Part shown: positions 43,101 to 52,798 of the stretch, piece after piece
Position numbering within the stretch: the first letter of the stretch is position 1
Layout: every line of letters starts with the position of its first letter
Notes under the pieces: model-generated
The model's database searches: none
Told to the model about the DNA's origin: nothing
The model's input: only the letters and a program-made list of their open reading frames with translations
Assembly: GCF_026340675.1 (NCBI RefSeq)
Contig: NZ_JAPEOX010000002.1
Location: 744,001 to 808,000, forward strand
Origin: Streptomyces sp. NBC_01264
GTDB lineage: Bacteria > Actinomycetota > Actinomycetes > Streptomycetales > Streptomycetaceae
Reading direction: 5' to 3'
Length of the DNA: 64,000 nt
Program-made: the position numbers and the translations under genes

Positions 43101-44121
43101 CGCCGCCTTCGACCAGTCCGTCGTGCTCTGGGACCTGCGCGGGCCGGTGCTGACGGCCCGTCCGTTCACCGAGGTGTGGCACGCCGCGTACAGCCCCGAC
43201 GGGAAGCTGCTCGCGACGGCGGACGCCGATCACACGGTGCTGGTGTGGGACGTTCCCGAACGGCGGGTTCTGGCCACTTTCACGGGGCACGCCGAGACGG
43301 TGTTCTCGGTGGCCTTCGCCCCCGACGGGCGGACCCTCGCCTCCGCCGGAGCCGACGGCACCGTACGCCTCTGGGACACCGCCGCGCGCGGTCCGCTCGC
43401 CACCCTCACCGGGCACACCGGGACCGTGTTCTCGGTGGCCTTCGCCCCCGACGGGCGCACCCTCGCCTCCGCCGGAGCCGACGGCACCGTGCGTCTCTGG
43501 GACACCGCCGCGCGCGGTCCGCTCGCGATCCTCACCGGGCACACCGACTTCGCCAACGACGTGGTCTTCAGTCCCGACGGACGGACCCTGGCCAGCGCCG
43601 GGGACGATCTGACCGTCCGCCTGTGGGACGTGGCCGGGCGCCGCCCGCTCGCCGCGCTCAGCGGGCACGCGGGAGCGGTACGGGCCGTCGCCTTCGCCCC
43701 GGACGGGCGGACCCTGGCGAGCAGCGGCAACGACGGCACCGTGCGGCTGTGGGACGCGGAGCAGCGGCGCGTCACCGCGGTACTGACCGGGCACACCGGA
43801 TCGGCGCGGGGCATCGCCTTCTCCCCCGACGGGCGGACCCTGGCGAGCAGCGGCAACGACCGTACGGTGCGGCTGTGGGACGTGCCCGGACACCGGCTGC
43901 GGGCCGCGCTGTCGGGCCACACCAACGCGGTGTGGGGGGTCGTCTTCTCCCCCGACGGACGGACCCTGGCGAGCAGCAGCAACGACGGCACCGTACGGCT
44001 GTGGAACCCGGACCCCGGTGCCCGGCTGGCGGCCGTCTGCCGGACGGTGGGCCGCCTCGGCCCGCGGGAGCGGCAGGCGCTGGTGCCCGATCTGCCCGCG
44101 GGGGCGGCGCGGCGCTGCTAG
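40123..44121 (+). CDS. HTH-STAND NTPase-WD40 membrane protein (nSTAND1 type)
   Basis: The 1332-residue protein has four parts. Residues about 18-72 are an XRE helix-turn-helix (QLRRLRVERGLSLGDLARR, HYSKGYLSKIETGAK). Residues about 120-560 are a STAND-type NTPase with Walker A ARSGAGKSS (K167) and Walker B LLVDQFEEL (D265), preceded by CPYRGLSAF and FFGRE, typical of nSTAND1. One membrane helix follows at about 634-655. The C-terminus (720-1310) holds 14 WD40 repeats, enough for two seven-bladed propellers. STAND proteins are inducible switches in signalling or immunity. No effector enzyme domain or partner gene is evident. ATG 40123 lies on a short leader below a TAGCCT box (40081-40086). Confidence 0.88.
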   Translation: MGDVLGDPDRASGTAAAFPAQLRRLRVERGLSLGDLARRTHYSKGYLSKIETGAKPVTLDVARSCDRVLGAGGELLRLVPELAPGVEVSGPPPAGSRAEPAGPAGPPRQRGPQSDGDCPYRGLSAFTPQDARWFFGRERATAALLERVHDRLGQGPLLLVARSGAGKSSLLSAGLVPALRSGGFPVAGSEGWPVVRCTPTAHPLRELLDATAKAVGGDLGVNPEQLREHPERLLESVHRLTSGTGPLPRADGRRTPTVRPVLLVDQFEELFTLCSDEEERRAFVRVLLALSAPPPPSPAPPPAAPPGTGYDPAVVVLGVRADFSGECLDLPELAAVFREGLFVLPPMSVAELRESITRPAELAGLVPEPGLVPLLLRDAGVRDLCVRDVGLRESGRRDPGAGDPVARPGGGPDAWPGEAPSSALPLMSHALMATWQRREGSTLTVAGYEYAGGIQGAVARSAEQVFARLETAEQRMVRRLLVRLVHIADGTGPTRRRMGRAALLEGQADTVRAAAALDAFVRARLISADSDTVEITHEALLHAWPRLRGWIHADRAGLLVHQQLAQAADEWVREARDPSVLYRGSRLATARTWADELDGRGRLSPREAAFLDASRAAEEARRRQDRLRVRLHQRMLATLVVLLLLALTAGAVAYQQRAGALAQERTARSQALAARSLSLSAGRPEASMLLAGEAYRAEATPEARGALLSTQSQPFLARLGGHGGPVNAVAFAPDGRLLATAGSDGKVLLRRVADRSTVAAFTAPGRVRTVAFSPDGRTLAAGSTDGPVRLWTVGAGGGSVSVLPPGTAGARAVAFAPDGGTLAVATADGSVQLRDTAGDHRVRAVLTGHTARVNTLAYAPDGRSLVSAGADGTVRLWDTRRAEPAAVLEGHTGEVLGAAFAPDGRTVATGGVDRTVRLWDVGGGRAAVTLAGHSDDVNSVAYTPDGTTVISGGGDGTTRLWDVRSGRLTATLAGHTDYVLAVSVDPKGSVLATAAFDQSVVLWDLRGPVLTARPFTEVWHAAYSPDGKLLATADADHTVLVWDVPERRVLATFTGHAETVFSVAFAPDGRTLASAGADGTVRLWDTAARGPLATLTGHTGTVFSVAFAPDGRTLASAGADGTVRLWDTAARGPLAILTGHTDFANDVVFSPDGRTLASAGDDLTVRLWDVAGRRPLAALSGHAGAVRAVAFAPDGRTLASSGNDGTVRLWDAEQRRVTAVLTGHTGSARGIAFSPDGRTLASSGNDRTVRLWDVPGHRLRAALSGHTNAVWGVVFSPDGRTLASSSNDGTVRLWNPDPGARLAAVCRTVGRLGPRERQALVPDLPAGAARRC
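43300..43551 (+). repeat. Recent 126-bp duplication of one WD40 blade
   Basis: Two consecutive 126-bp copies (43300-43425 and 43426-43551) encode blades 9 and 10 with nearly identical protein and DNA sequence. The other twelve blades differ clearly. A recent in-frame tandem duplication is the simplest explanation. Confidence 0.85.
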
Positions 44122-44304
44122 ACCGCAGGGGGTTTCCTCCGGGGTTTCCCGTTGCCTGTTCGGGTGGTGCCGCGCCCGGCCCTCGACGGGGTGCGGCCGG
44201 GGCCGACAGGCTGGTCGCGGGTGCGGCGCTGACGGCCAACTACGGGATGGGCGGCCGTGCTTCACCCTCACCCCGACCCTCCCCGCGAATCGAGGTCTCC
44301 CATC

Positions 44305-46514
<2,210 letters not shown>

Positions 46515-46536
46515 CGACGATTCCCGGACACCGGGA

Positions 46537-46568
46537 GGCTCCCGCCCCTTGGCCTGGGGGCGGGAGCC
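46537..46568 (+). terminator. Terminator hairpin after the serine hydrolase gene
   Basis: GGCTCCCGCCCC and GGGGCGGGAGCC form a perfect 12-bp stem with an 8-base loop, 22 bases after the stop codon. Confidence 0.8.
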
Positions 46569-46630
46569 GGGAAAGCTGAACTCCGCATTCCCGCACGGGT
46601 GTTGCCCGTGTGACCGATGAGGAGGACACG

Positions 46631-47431
46631 ATGGCCGACCTACCGCTCGTGAAAGGTTCCCGCAGGGGGCCGGGCCGGCGGGCCCGCAGGATGCTCGCCG
46701 CCACGGCGGGGGCCGCGACGCTGGTCCTCGCCGTCCCGGGGATCGCGTACGCGGCTCCGCCCCCGGCCCTGCCCGGAAACGCGGACGGGCTGGAGCAGAC
46801 CTTCCAGCCGGCCTACGACTACGACCGCGACGGCTGCTACTCCAGCCCGGCCATCGGTCCGGACGGGACCCTCAACGGGGGCCTGAAGATGGGCGGCGAC
46901 GTCAACGGCCAGTGCCGCGACCTCTCCGACCTCGACAACACCAACGGCTACTCCCGCGCGAAGTGCAACAACGGCTGGTGCGCGGTGATGTACGCGCTCT
47001 ACTTCGAGAAGGACCAGGTCTCGCTCGGCCCCGGCAGCGCCGGGCACCGGCACGACTGGGAGCACGTCGTGGTCTGGATCCAGAACAACCAGGTGGCCTA
47101 CGTCTCCACTTCGGAGCACGGGAACTTCAAGGTCCACGCGGCCTCGCAGATCCGCTTCGACGGCACCCATCCGAAGATCGTCTACCACAAGGACGGCATC
47201 AGCACGCACTGCTTCCGCGCCGCGAACTCCAACGACGAGCCGCCGGAGAACCACAAGGGGACCTGGCAGTACCCCACGCTGGTCGGCTGGAACGGCTACC
47301 CCGCCGGACTGCGCGACAAGCTGAGCCAGGCCGACTTCGGCAGCGCCCTGCTCGGAATCAAGGACGGCCAGTTCAACGGCCACCTCACGAAGGCCAAACC
47401 TGCCGGCATCCCCTTCGACCCGAACGCGTGA
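46631..47431 (+). CDS. NPP1/NLP family (necrosis-inducing-like) secreted protein
   Basis: The 266-residue secreted protein has an Arg-rich n-region and a signal peptide (about 18-43, MLAATAGAATLVLAVPGIAYA). It carries the complete NLP heptapeptide GHRHDWE at 138-144, where the Asp and Glu bind the metal needed for membrane damage in plant-pathogen NLPs. Two cysteine pairs near NGQCRDL, AKCNNGWC and STHCF are compatible with type 1 or 2 NLP disulfides. GAGGAGG precedes ATG 46631. NLPs bind plant sphingolipids; a saprophyte might use one against eukaryotes, but the activity here is unknown. Confidence 0.85.
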   Translation: MADLPLVKGSRRGPGRRARRMLAATAGAATLVLAVPGIAYAAPPPALPGNADGLEQTFQPAYDYDRDGCYSSPAIGPDGTLNGGLKMGGDVNGQCRDLSDLDNTNGYSRAKCNNGWCAVMYALYFEKDQVSLGPGSAGHRHDWEHVVVWIQNNQVAYVSTSEHGNFKVHAASQIRFDGTHPKIVYHKDGISTHCFRAANSNDEPPENHKGTWQYPTLVGWNGYPAGLRDKLSQADFGSALLGIKDGQFNGHLTKAKPAGIPFDPNA

Positions 47432-47542
47432 CGCCGGGAGCCCGGCCCTGATCACAGCGGGCGGCGTTCGAGATGCGCTCCCGGTGTACTGCTGGTTCGC
47501 TGAGAGCCGCCCGGCGTCCCCCCACAGCGCCCAGGAGTGATC

Positions 47543-47728
47543 ATGAGTGCAGGCGAATCCCACGGCCGGTCCCGGCAGCTGCGCGACAAGGCGCAGGAAC
47601 TCGACGAGGCCGCCACCCGCTCGACCGACCCCGACGAGAGCCGGCGGCTCCGGGACAAGGCGCGCCGCCTGCGCGAGCAGAGCGAGCAGGAGCGCGTCAT
47701 CGACGACCCGGGCATGGACCTGCGGTAG
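47543..47728 (+). CDS. Small charged helical protein (DUF6381-like)
   Basis: The 61-residue protein is almost entirely charged and helical, with a heptad-like pattern (RQLRDKAQELDEAATRS, ESRRLRDKARRLREQSEQE). The short element RLRDKA/QLRDKA occurs twice, which suggests a two-helix hairpin. AGGAG lies five bases upstream of ATG 47543. Similar small proteins are conserved in Streptomyces without known function. Confidence 0.7.
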   Translation: MSAGESHGRSRQLRDKAQELDEAATRSTDPDESRRLRDKARRLREQSEQERVIDDPGMDLR

Positions 47729-47781
47729 GCCGTCCCCCTTCGGCCCGGCCCCGGCCCACGGGCCGGGTCCCGACCGGAGAC

Positions 47782-48132
47782 CTACGGGGCCACGGCCGCC
47801 GCGGGGGCCTCGTCGAGCTCCCACGCGTGACGCTTGAACTCGCGGACGAAGTCGGCGTGGTCCTCCCACTGGCGGGCGATGCCGCGCAGCACGTCCCAGT
47901 GGTGCTCCACCGCCTGGTCGATGACCCGGCGGACCGCCGGCTCGGCCGTCTCCCGCTGCGCGACGAGGCTCTTGGCCACCGAGGCCTCCAGCGCGGCGTT
48001 GCGCAGGGCGCGCAGGGCGCGGGAGGTGTCGTCCATCCCGAAGCCGTTCTCGCTGCCCGTCTCCTCGGCGAAGAGCGGGGTGAGCCGCGCCTCGATGAAG
48101 GCGGTGATCCGCTCGAAGTGGCGTACGTCCAT
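47782..48132 (-). CDS. Hypothetical alpha-helical protein
   Basis: The 116-residue soluble protein (MDVRHFERITAFIEARLTPL, RRVIDQAVEHHWDVLRGIAR, DHADFVREFKRHAWELDEAP) is predicted all-helical, with no membrane segment and no family that I recognise. GGAG six bases upstream supports ATG 48132 over the upstream ATGs. It is divergent from the YdeI-like gene. Confidence 0.65.
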   Translation of the reverse strand: MDVRHFERITAFIEARLTPLFAEETGSENGFGMDDTSRALRALRNAALEASVAKSLVAQRETAEPAVRRVIDQAVEHHWDVLRGIARQWEDHADFVREFKRHAWELDEAPAAAVAP

Positions 48133-48236
48133 CGGGGGCTCCATCTCGTGTCGCTGCGCTGTCCGGCGCGAACCGGGCCGCACCGGCGATCATTATCCCG
48201 TAGCCGGTCACCCGCTCCGCCCCGGGGCTCGGCCAC

Positions 48237-48242
48237 TAATCT
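48237..48242 (+). promoter_or_regulatory. -10 box of the YdeI-like gene, predicted leaderless
   Basis: TAATCT lies seven bases before ATG 48250, with no ribosome-binding site between. No good -35 box was seen. Confidence 0.6.
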
Positions 48243-48249
48243 GGCCCGC

Positions 48250-48843
48250 ATGGACGAGCTGGAGGAGCCGAAGGAGCTGGACGGCGTCGCGGTCATCGCG
48301 TTCGCCGACGGCCGGGCCTTCGAGGACTGGCTGGCCGGGCACCACACCCGGCCCGAGGGCGTGTGGGTCAAGCTGGCGAAGAAGGCCTCCGGGATCGCTT
48401 CGGTCTCCTCGGACGAGCTGGTCGACATCGGACTGTGCTACGGCTGGATCTCCGGGCAGCGCCGGTCCCTGGACGAGCGGTACTACCTGCAGAAGTACGT
48501 GCCCCGCAGGCCCCGCAGCCTGTGGTCACAGGTCAATGTCGACAAGGTGACCGAGCTGACGGCCCTGGGCCGGATGCGCGAGCCGGGCCTCGCCGAGGTG
48601 AGCAGGGCGCAGCAGGACGGCCGCTGGGCGGGGGCCTACGCCTCCCAGCGGACGGCGGAGGTGCCGCCCGACCTCGCGGCGGCCCTGGCCGGGGACCCGG
48701 CGGCCCGGGCGGCCTTCGAGGCCCTGGACCGGACCGGGCGCTACCTCGTGGCCCTGCCCCTGCTCCAGGCCCTCACCCCGGAGACCCGGCGGGCCCGCCT
48801 GGAGCAGGCCGTACGCCTCCTGGCGCGGGGCGCCGCCGGCTGA
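48250..48843 (+). CDS. YdeI/OmpD-associated family protein
   Basis: The 197-residue protein matches the YdeI-like family, with FADGRAFEDWLAGHHTRPEG, VWVKLAKKASG, DELVDIGLCYGWISGQRRSL and YYLQKYVPRRPRSLWSQVN. The C-terminal half is the usual helical OmdA-type region. The family is widespread and linked loosely to stress resistance; no enzymatic activity is established. It converges on the second P450 gene. Confidence 0.85.
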   Translation: MDELEEPKELDGVAVIAFADGRAFEDWLAGHHTRPEGVWVKLAKKASGIASVSSDELVDIGLCYGWISGQRRSLDERYYLQKYVPRRPRSLWSQVNVDKVTELTALGRMREPGLAEVSRAQQDGRWAGAYASQRTAEVPPDLAAALAGDPAARAAFEALDRTGRYLVALPLLQALTPETRRARLEQAVRLLARGAAG

Positions 48844-48854
48844 CCCGGCCGGGG

Positions 48855-50048
48855 CTACCAGCGGACCGGGAGGCGGCTCACGCCGTGCATCAGGCTGCCC
48901 GGGAGCCAGGCCGGCGGGCCGGCCGCCGGGTCCTCGGCGAGGTCGGGGAAGCGTTCGAGCAGGGACCGGATGGCGATGCGGCCCTCCATGCGGGCCAGCG
49001 GGGCGCCGATGCAGAAGTGGATCCCGTGGCCGAAGGCCAGGTGGCCCTGCGGGGCGCGGCCGATGTCGAACGCACCGGGGTCCGCGAAGCGGGCGGGGTC
49101 GCGGTCGGCGCCGGCCAGGGAGACGAACACGGTGGCCCCCGCCGGGATGGTGGTGCCGCCCACGTCGAGGGGTTCGCGGGCGCAGCGGAACGTGGTGTGC
49201 TGCACGGGGCCGTCGTAGCGGAGCATCTCCTCGACCGCCCCGTCGATCAGCCCGTCGAAGTCCCCGCGCAGCGCGGCCAGTTGGGCGGGATGGGCGAGCA
49301 GGGCCCGTACGCCGTTGGAGATGAGGTTCACGGTGGTCTCGTGCCCCGCGACCAGCAGCAGGAAGGCCATCCCGATGACCTCGTCGGAGGACAGCGAGTC
49401 GCCGTCCTCGTCGCTGGTGCGGATCAGCGCGCTGAGCAGGTCCTCGCCGGGTTCCTTGGACTTGTCCCCGATGAGTTCCACGAGGTACGCCCCCAGCTCC
49501 CGGTTCGCGGAGCTGTTCGCCTCGGCCGAGGTGGGCGAGACGATCTCGTTGGACCAGGAGCGGAATCTGGCCCGGTCCAGGTCCGGGACGCCGAGGAGCT
49601 CGCAGATCACGGTCATCGGGAGCGGGAACGCCAGCGCGTCGACGAGGTCGCCGCCGCGCCCCGGGCGGGCGGCCATCGCGTCGAGCAGCTCATCGGTGAT
49701 CTGCTGGACGCGCGAGCGCATGCCTTCCATCCGGCGCGCGGTGAACTCCCGTGCGACCAGGCGCCGCAGCCGGGTGTGGTGGGGCGGGTCGGATTCCAGC
49801 ATGTTGGAGTTCACGGCGCTGAGCTGGGCGTCCGGGAAAGCGCCCGCGGTGCGCCAGTCCTTGGACAGCGCCGGGTGGTTGAGCGCACGGCGCGCGTCCT
49901 CGTACCCGACGATCATCCAGCTCGGCTCGGCCTCGCCGGCGGCGAGGATGATCCGGTGCACGGGCCCCGCCGCACGCATCCTCTCGTAGAACGCGTACGG
50001 GTCGGCATCGAACTCTTCCGCGTCGGCGCTGATGTCCACTACTGGCAT
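48855..50048 (-). CDS. Cytochrome P450 (CYP105/107-like)
   Basis: The 397-residue bacterial-type P450 has the C-helix region PPHHTRLRRLVAREFTARRM, I-helix AGHETTVNLISNG, ExxR-region VEEMLRYDGPVQHTTFRCAR and haem loop FGHGIHFCIGAPLARME with C346 as axial ligand. It is typical in length for soluble class I enzymes that need a ferredoxin and a reductase; the reductase gene 7 kb away could serve it. A TACCGT box six bases before ATG 50048 suggests a leaderless mRNA. The substrate is unknown. Confidence 0.93.
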   Translation of the reverse strand: MPVVDISADAEEFDADPYAFYERMRAAGPVHRIILAAGEAEPSWMIVGYEDARRALNHPALSKDWRTAGAFPDAQLSAVNSNMLESDPPHHTRLRRLVAREFTARRMEGMRSRVQQITDELLDAMAARPGRGGDLVDALAFPLPMTVICELLGVPDLDRARFRSWSNEIVSPTSAEANSSANRELGAYLVELIGDKSKEPGEDLLSALIRTSDEDGDSLSSDEVIGMAFLLLVAGHETTVNLISNGVRALLAHPAQLAALRGDFDGLIDGAVEEMLRYDGPVQHTTFRCAREPLDVGGTTIPAGATVFVSLAGADRDPARFADPGAFDIGRAPQGHLAFGHGIHFCIGAPLARMEGRIAIRSLLERFPDLAEDPAAGPPAWLPGSLMHGVSRLPVRW

Positions 50049-50054
50049 CGGACC

Positions 50055-50060
50055 ACGGTA
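50055..50060 (-). promoter_or_regulatory. -10 box of the second P450 gene, predicted leaderless
   Basis: On the minus strand TACCGT is followed by six bases (GGTCCG) and the ATG. No ribosome-binding site or good -35 box is visible. Confidence 0.6.
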
Positions 50061-50163
50061 CGCCCCCGATTGGGGTCCGGCGAGGGCGGTTTCCGGACAC
50101 TCCGGGGCAAGACCCCGATCACGGTAGTCTGCGGCCTTCGCCATACGAAAGAGGGGGACGGCC

Positions 50164-50928
50164 ATGACGACCGCATGCGAGGTAGTCCGGACGCCGGTGG
50201 ACATCGCCACTCGGGACGGCGCCGCCGATGCCTATCTGGCCCGGCCCGACGACGAAGGCCCGTACCCCGGGGTGCTGCTGTACGCGAACGCCCTCGGGAT
50301 CCGCCCGCACGTCAAGTCGGTGGCGGACCGGATCGCGGCGGCCGGCTACGTGGTCCTGATGCCCAACCTCTTCTACCGGCACGGGCGCACACCGGTGTTC
50401 GAGCTCCCGGAGTTCGTGGACTTCGACCGGCAGTCGGAGCTCGTCGACCGGGTCGGACCGGTCCTCGAATCGCTGACCGCCGAGCTGGCGATGCGCGATG
50501 CCGAGGCCTACCTCGAGTGGCTCGCGGGCCTCACCCAGGTCGCCGCCGGGCCGGTGGCGATCACGGGGTACTGCCTGGGCGCCCGGCTGGCCCTGCTCAC
50601 GGCGGGGACGTATCCCGAGCGGGTGGCCGCCGCGGCCGGTTTCCACGGCGGGTTCCTGGCCACGGACGCGGCGGACAGTCCGCACCTGGTGGCGCCCCGG
50701 GTCACCGCCGAGCTGTACTTCGGCCACGCGGACCAGGACCCGTCGCTGCCGGCCGAGGAGATCGACCGGCTGGGGAAGGCCCTCGCGGCGGCGGGCGTCC
50801 GCCATCGGGCCGAGGTGTACGAGGGCGCGGCGCACGGCTACACCCTGGCGGACACGAGCTCCTACCACGCGGCCTCGGACGAGCGGCACTGGTCCGCGCT
50901 ATTCGCGCTGCTGGACCGGACGTTCTGA
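50164..50928 (+). CDS. Dienelactone hydrolase family protein
   Basis: The 254-residue alpha/beta hydrolase has the dienelactone-hydrolase nucleophile motif GYCLGA with Cys137, an acid near D190/D192 (HADQDPSLP) and His224 in AAHGYT. This is the usual Cys-Asp-His triad. The N-terminal DGAADAYLARP and GVLLYANALGIRPHVKSVAD segments are normal for the family. GAGGGGG upstream supports ATG 50164. It may hydrolyse lactones or esters; adjacency to a P450 does not prove a joint pathway. A 13-bp stem terminator follows at once. Confidence 0.9.
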   Translation: MTTACEVVRTPVDIATRDGAADAYLARPDDEGPYPGVLLYANALGIRPHVKSVADRIAAAGYVVLMPNLFYRHGRTPVFELPEFVDFDRQSELVDRVGPVLESLTAELAMRDAEAYLEWLAGLTQVAAGPVAITGYCLGARLALLTAGTYPERVAAAAGFHGGFLATDAADSPHLVAPRVTAELYFGHADQDPSLPAEEIDRLGKALAAAGVRHRAEVYEGAAHGYTLADTSSYHAASDERHWSALFALLDRTF

Positions 50929-50931
50929 GCC

Positions 50932-50962
50932 CCGCGGGCCCGGCGTCCTGCCGGGCCCGCGG
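50932..50962 (+). terminator. Terminator hairpin after the dienelactone hydrolase gene
   Basis: CCGCGGGCCCGGC and GCCGGGCCCGCGG form a perfect 13-bp stem with a 5-base loop, four bases after the stop. A 24-bp tract of three perfect GGAGCTAC units (50961-50984) follows it. Confidence 0.85.
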
Positions 50963-51002
50963 AGCTACGGAGCTACGGAGCTACGCGGCTGCGCGGATCG
51001 GG

Positions 51003-52754
51003 TCACCGGCACTGGCCGGACCGGGGTCCGACGACCGTGGTTCCGGTGACGCGCGGCGCCGGTTCGTTGGCCTCGCAGCGCAGCGGCCCGAGCAGCCGGT
51101 CGCCCGAGAACTCGACGCCTCCGGTGTTGGCTTCCAGGGTGACCGGACCGGTGATCGTGTTCCCGGCGCAGACGGGGGCGGCCCCCTCGTCCGCGGCGGA
51201 ACCGATCACCACGGAACCGCTGGTGTTCCGTACGCCGACCGGGCCGGTCAGCGTGGATCCGCAGACGGACACCGCGAGCGCGCCGTCGGCGGAGAGCGGA
51301 CCGGTGACGCGGCCGTCCGCTACGGACAGCGCACCGCCGGGCCGGACGGTGAGCGGACCGCTCTGGCTCCCGCCGGAGGCGATGCAGAGCGATTCCCCGG
51401 CCGCCACGGTCAGTGGCACCCGGTGGTCGGTCGTGATGCAGGGCCGGCTGAAGCCGACGGTGATGTCGGCCGGTTCACCCGCGGAGCTGCCCGTGTGGTC
51501 GGCGTCCGGGGTGTACGAGGCGCTGATCCGGTGGGCGCCGGGGCGCAGCGCGCTCGTGGTGAAGCGGGCCCGTCCGGAGTCGAGCGCGACGGTGGCGAGC
51601 GGGGTGGCGCCCTCCGAGAAGGTGACGCTGCCGCCCGGTGCGGCGGCCGGGTCGCCGGAGCCCGTCACGGTCGCGGTCAGGGCGACGGCGTGCCCGAACA
51701 GCGGGGTGCCGGTGTCCGTGGTGAGGGTGGTCGACGTCCCGTAGCGGAAGGAGACGACGGCCTCGCCGTCGCCGTGCTGGACGCCCGATGCGAGCGCTGC
51801 CCCGGAGACACCGGTCTCGGGTCCGGCCGCGTAGCCGCTGCCGCCACCGCCGCCGGCTCCGTAGAGGTTGCCGGGGTTGCCGCCGCCGGAGCCGCCGCCC
51901 CCGCCGAACCAGCCGCCGCCTCCTCCTCCGCCGCCGTTGCCGCCGCGGCCGCCGTTGCCCCCGGTACCGCCGGAGCCGGGGTTGGGCAGGCCGGTGTGCT
52001 GGTCGATGTCGCTCGCGTTGCCTCCTCCGGCGCCGATCGGGTTGGTGCGGGTGCCGGTGCCGTGCCGGGTCTGCGTGCCGCCGGTGCCGCCGGCGCCGGA
52101 CCCCTCGGGGCCGCCGCCCTGGCCGCCGTCCTCTCCGGCGGGACCGCCGCCGTCGCCGCCGCGCAGCAGGGGGCCGCCGTTGCCGGCTCCTCCGCCGGCG
52201 CCGGCCACCAGGATCCGGTCGGCCGGGCCGAAGGCGCCGGTGCGCAGGTCGGTGGCGCCGCCGCCGGAGCCTCCGCCGCCGTGCGCGCCGCCGCCGCCGG
52301 TGCCGTGGCCGAAGCCGCCGGGCCGGGCGTACTCGCCGTGCCGGGAGGTGCCGGAACTGCCGACGCCTCCCCGGGTGATCTGGAGGACCTGGCCGGGGGT
52401 CACGGCGAGGACCGCGTGGGTCCGGCCGCCGAGGCCGCCGGGTGCGCCCTCGTTCGGCGGGTTCGGGGAGACGAAGCCGGCGGCGCTGCCGCCTTCGGCT
52501 CCGTACAGGTCGACGGTCAGGGCGCTCACCCCGGCGGGCACGGTGAAGACGTCCGTGCCCGCGGTGGCGTACGTACAGGTGGGCGGCGAGCTGGTGAAGA
52601 CGCCCGCCGGGCCGCAGGGTCCGGCCGGCGCCTCGGCCGGGTCGGCGGACGCGGTGAGGGGTACCACCAGGGCGGCGAGGAGGCCGGCCGCACCGAGGAC
52701 CAGTGCGGTCCGGGAGCCGGAGCGGGAGCCGGGAGCGGGTCTGCGTGAGGTCAT
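51003..52754 (-). CDS. Large secreted Gly-rich protein with Ig-like and repeat C-terminal domains
   Basis: The 583-residue protein has a signal peptide (about 1-33, TALVLGAAGLLAALVVPLTASA). Four parts follow: a beta domain (YATAGTDVFTVPAGVSALTV) that opens into a Gly-rich region of ~190 residues with oligo-Gly runs, a bacterial Ig-like 3 domain (about 345-430, VALTATVTGSGDPAAAPGG to ISASYTPDADHTGS), and a C-terminal beta-solenoid-like repeat (GPLTVRPGGALSV, GPLSADGALAVSV, GPVGVRNTSGSVV, GPVTLEANTGGVEF). It looks like a cell-surface structural or adhesive protein. It lies just downstream of another secreted protein gene with the same orientation. Confidence 0.8.
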   Translation of the reverse strand: MTSRRPAPGSRSGSRTALVLGAAGLLAALVVPLTASADPAEAPAGPCGPAGVFTSSPPTCTYATAGTDVFTVPAGVSALTVDLYGAEGGSAAGFVSPNPPNEGAPGGLGGRTHAVLAVTPGQVLQITRGGVGSSGTSRHGEYARPGGFGHGTGGGGAHGGGGSGGGATDLRTGAFGPADRILVAGAGGGAGNGGPLLRGGDGGGPAGEDGGQGGGPEGSGAGGTGGTQTRHGTGTRTNPIGAGGGNASDIDQHTGLPNPGSGGTGGNGGRGGNGGGGGGGGWFGGGGGSGGGNPGNLYGAGGGGGSGYAAGPETGVSGAALASGVQHGDGEAVVSFRYGTSTTLTTDTGTPLFGHAVALTATVTGSGDPAAAPGGSVTFSEGATPLATVALDSGRARFTTSALRPGAHRISASYTPDADHTGSSAGEPADITVGFSRPCITTDHRVPLTVAAGESLCIASGGSQSGPLTVRPGGALSVADGRVTGPLSADGALAVSVCGSTLTGPVGVRNTSGSVVIGSAADEGAAPVCAGNTITGPVTLEANTGGVEFSGDRLLGPLRCEANEPAPRVTGTTVVGPRSGQCR

Positions 52755-52798
52755 GGTCCTGATCGGGTCGGCGGGGGAACGGAGGTCGGTCACGGCGC

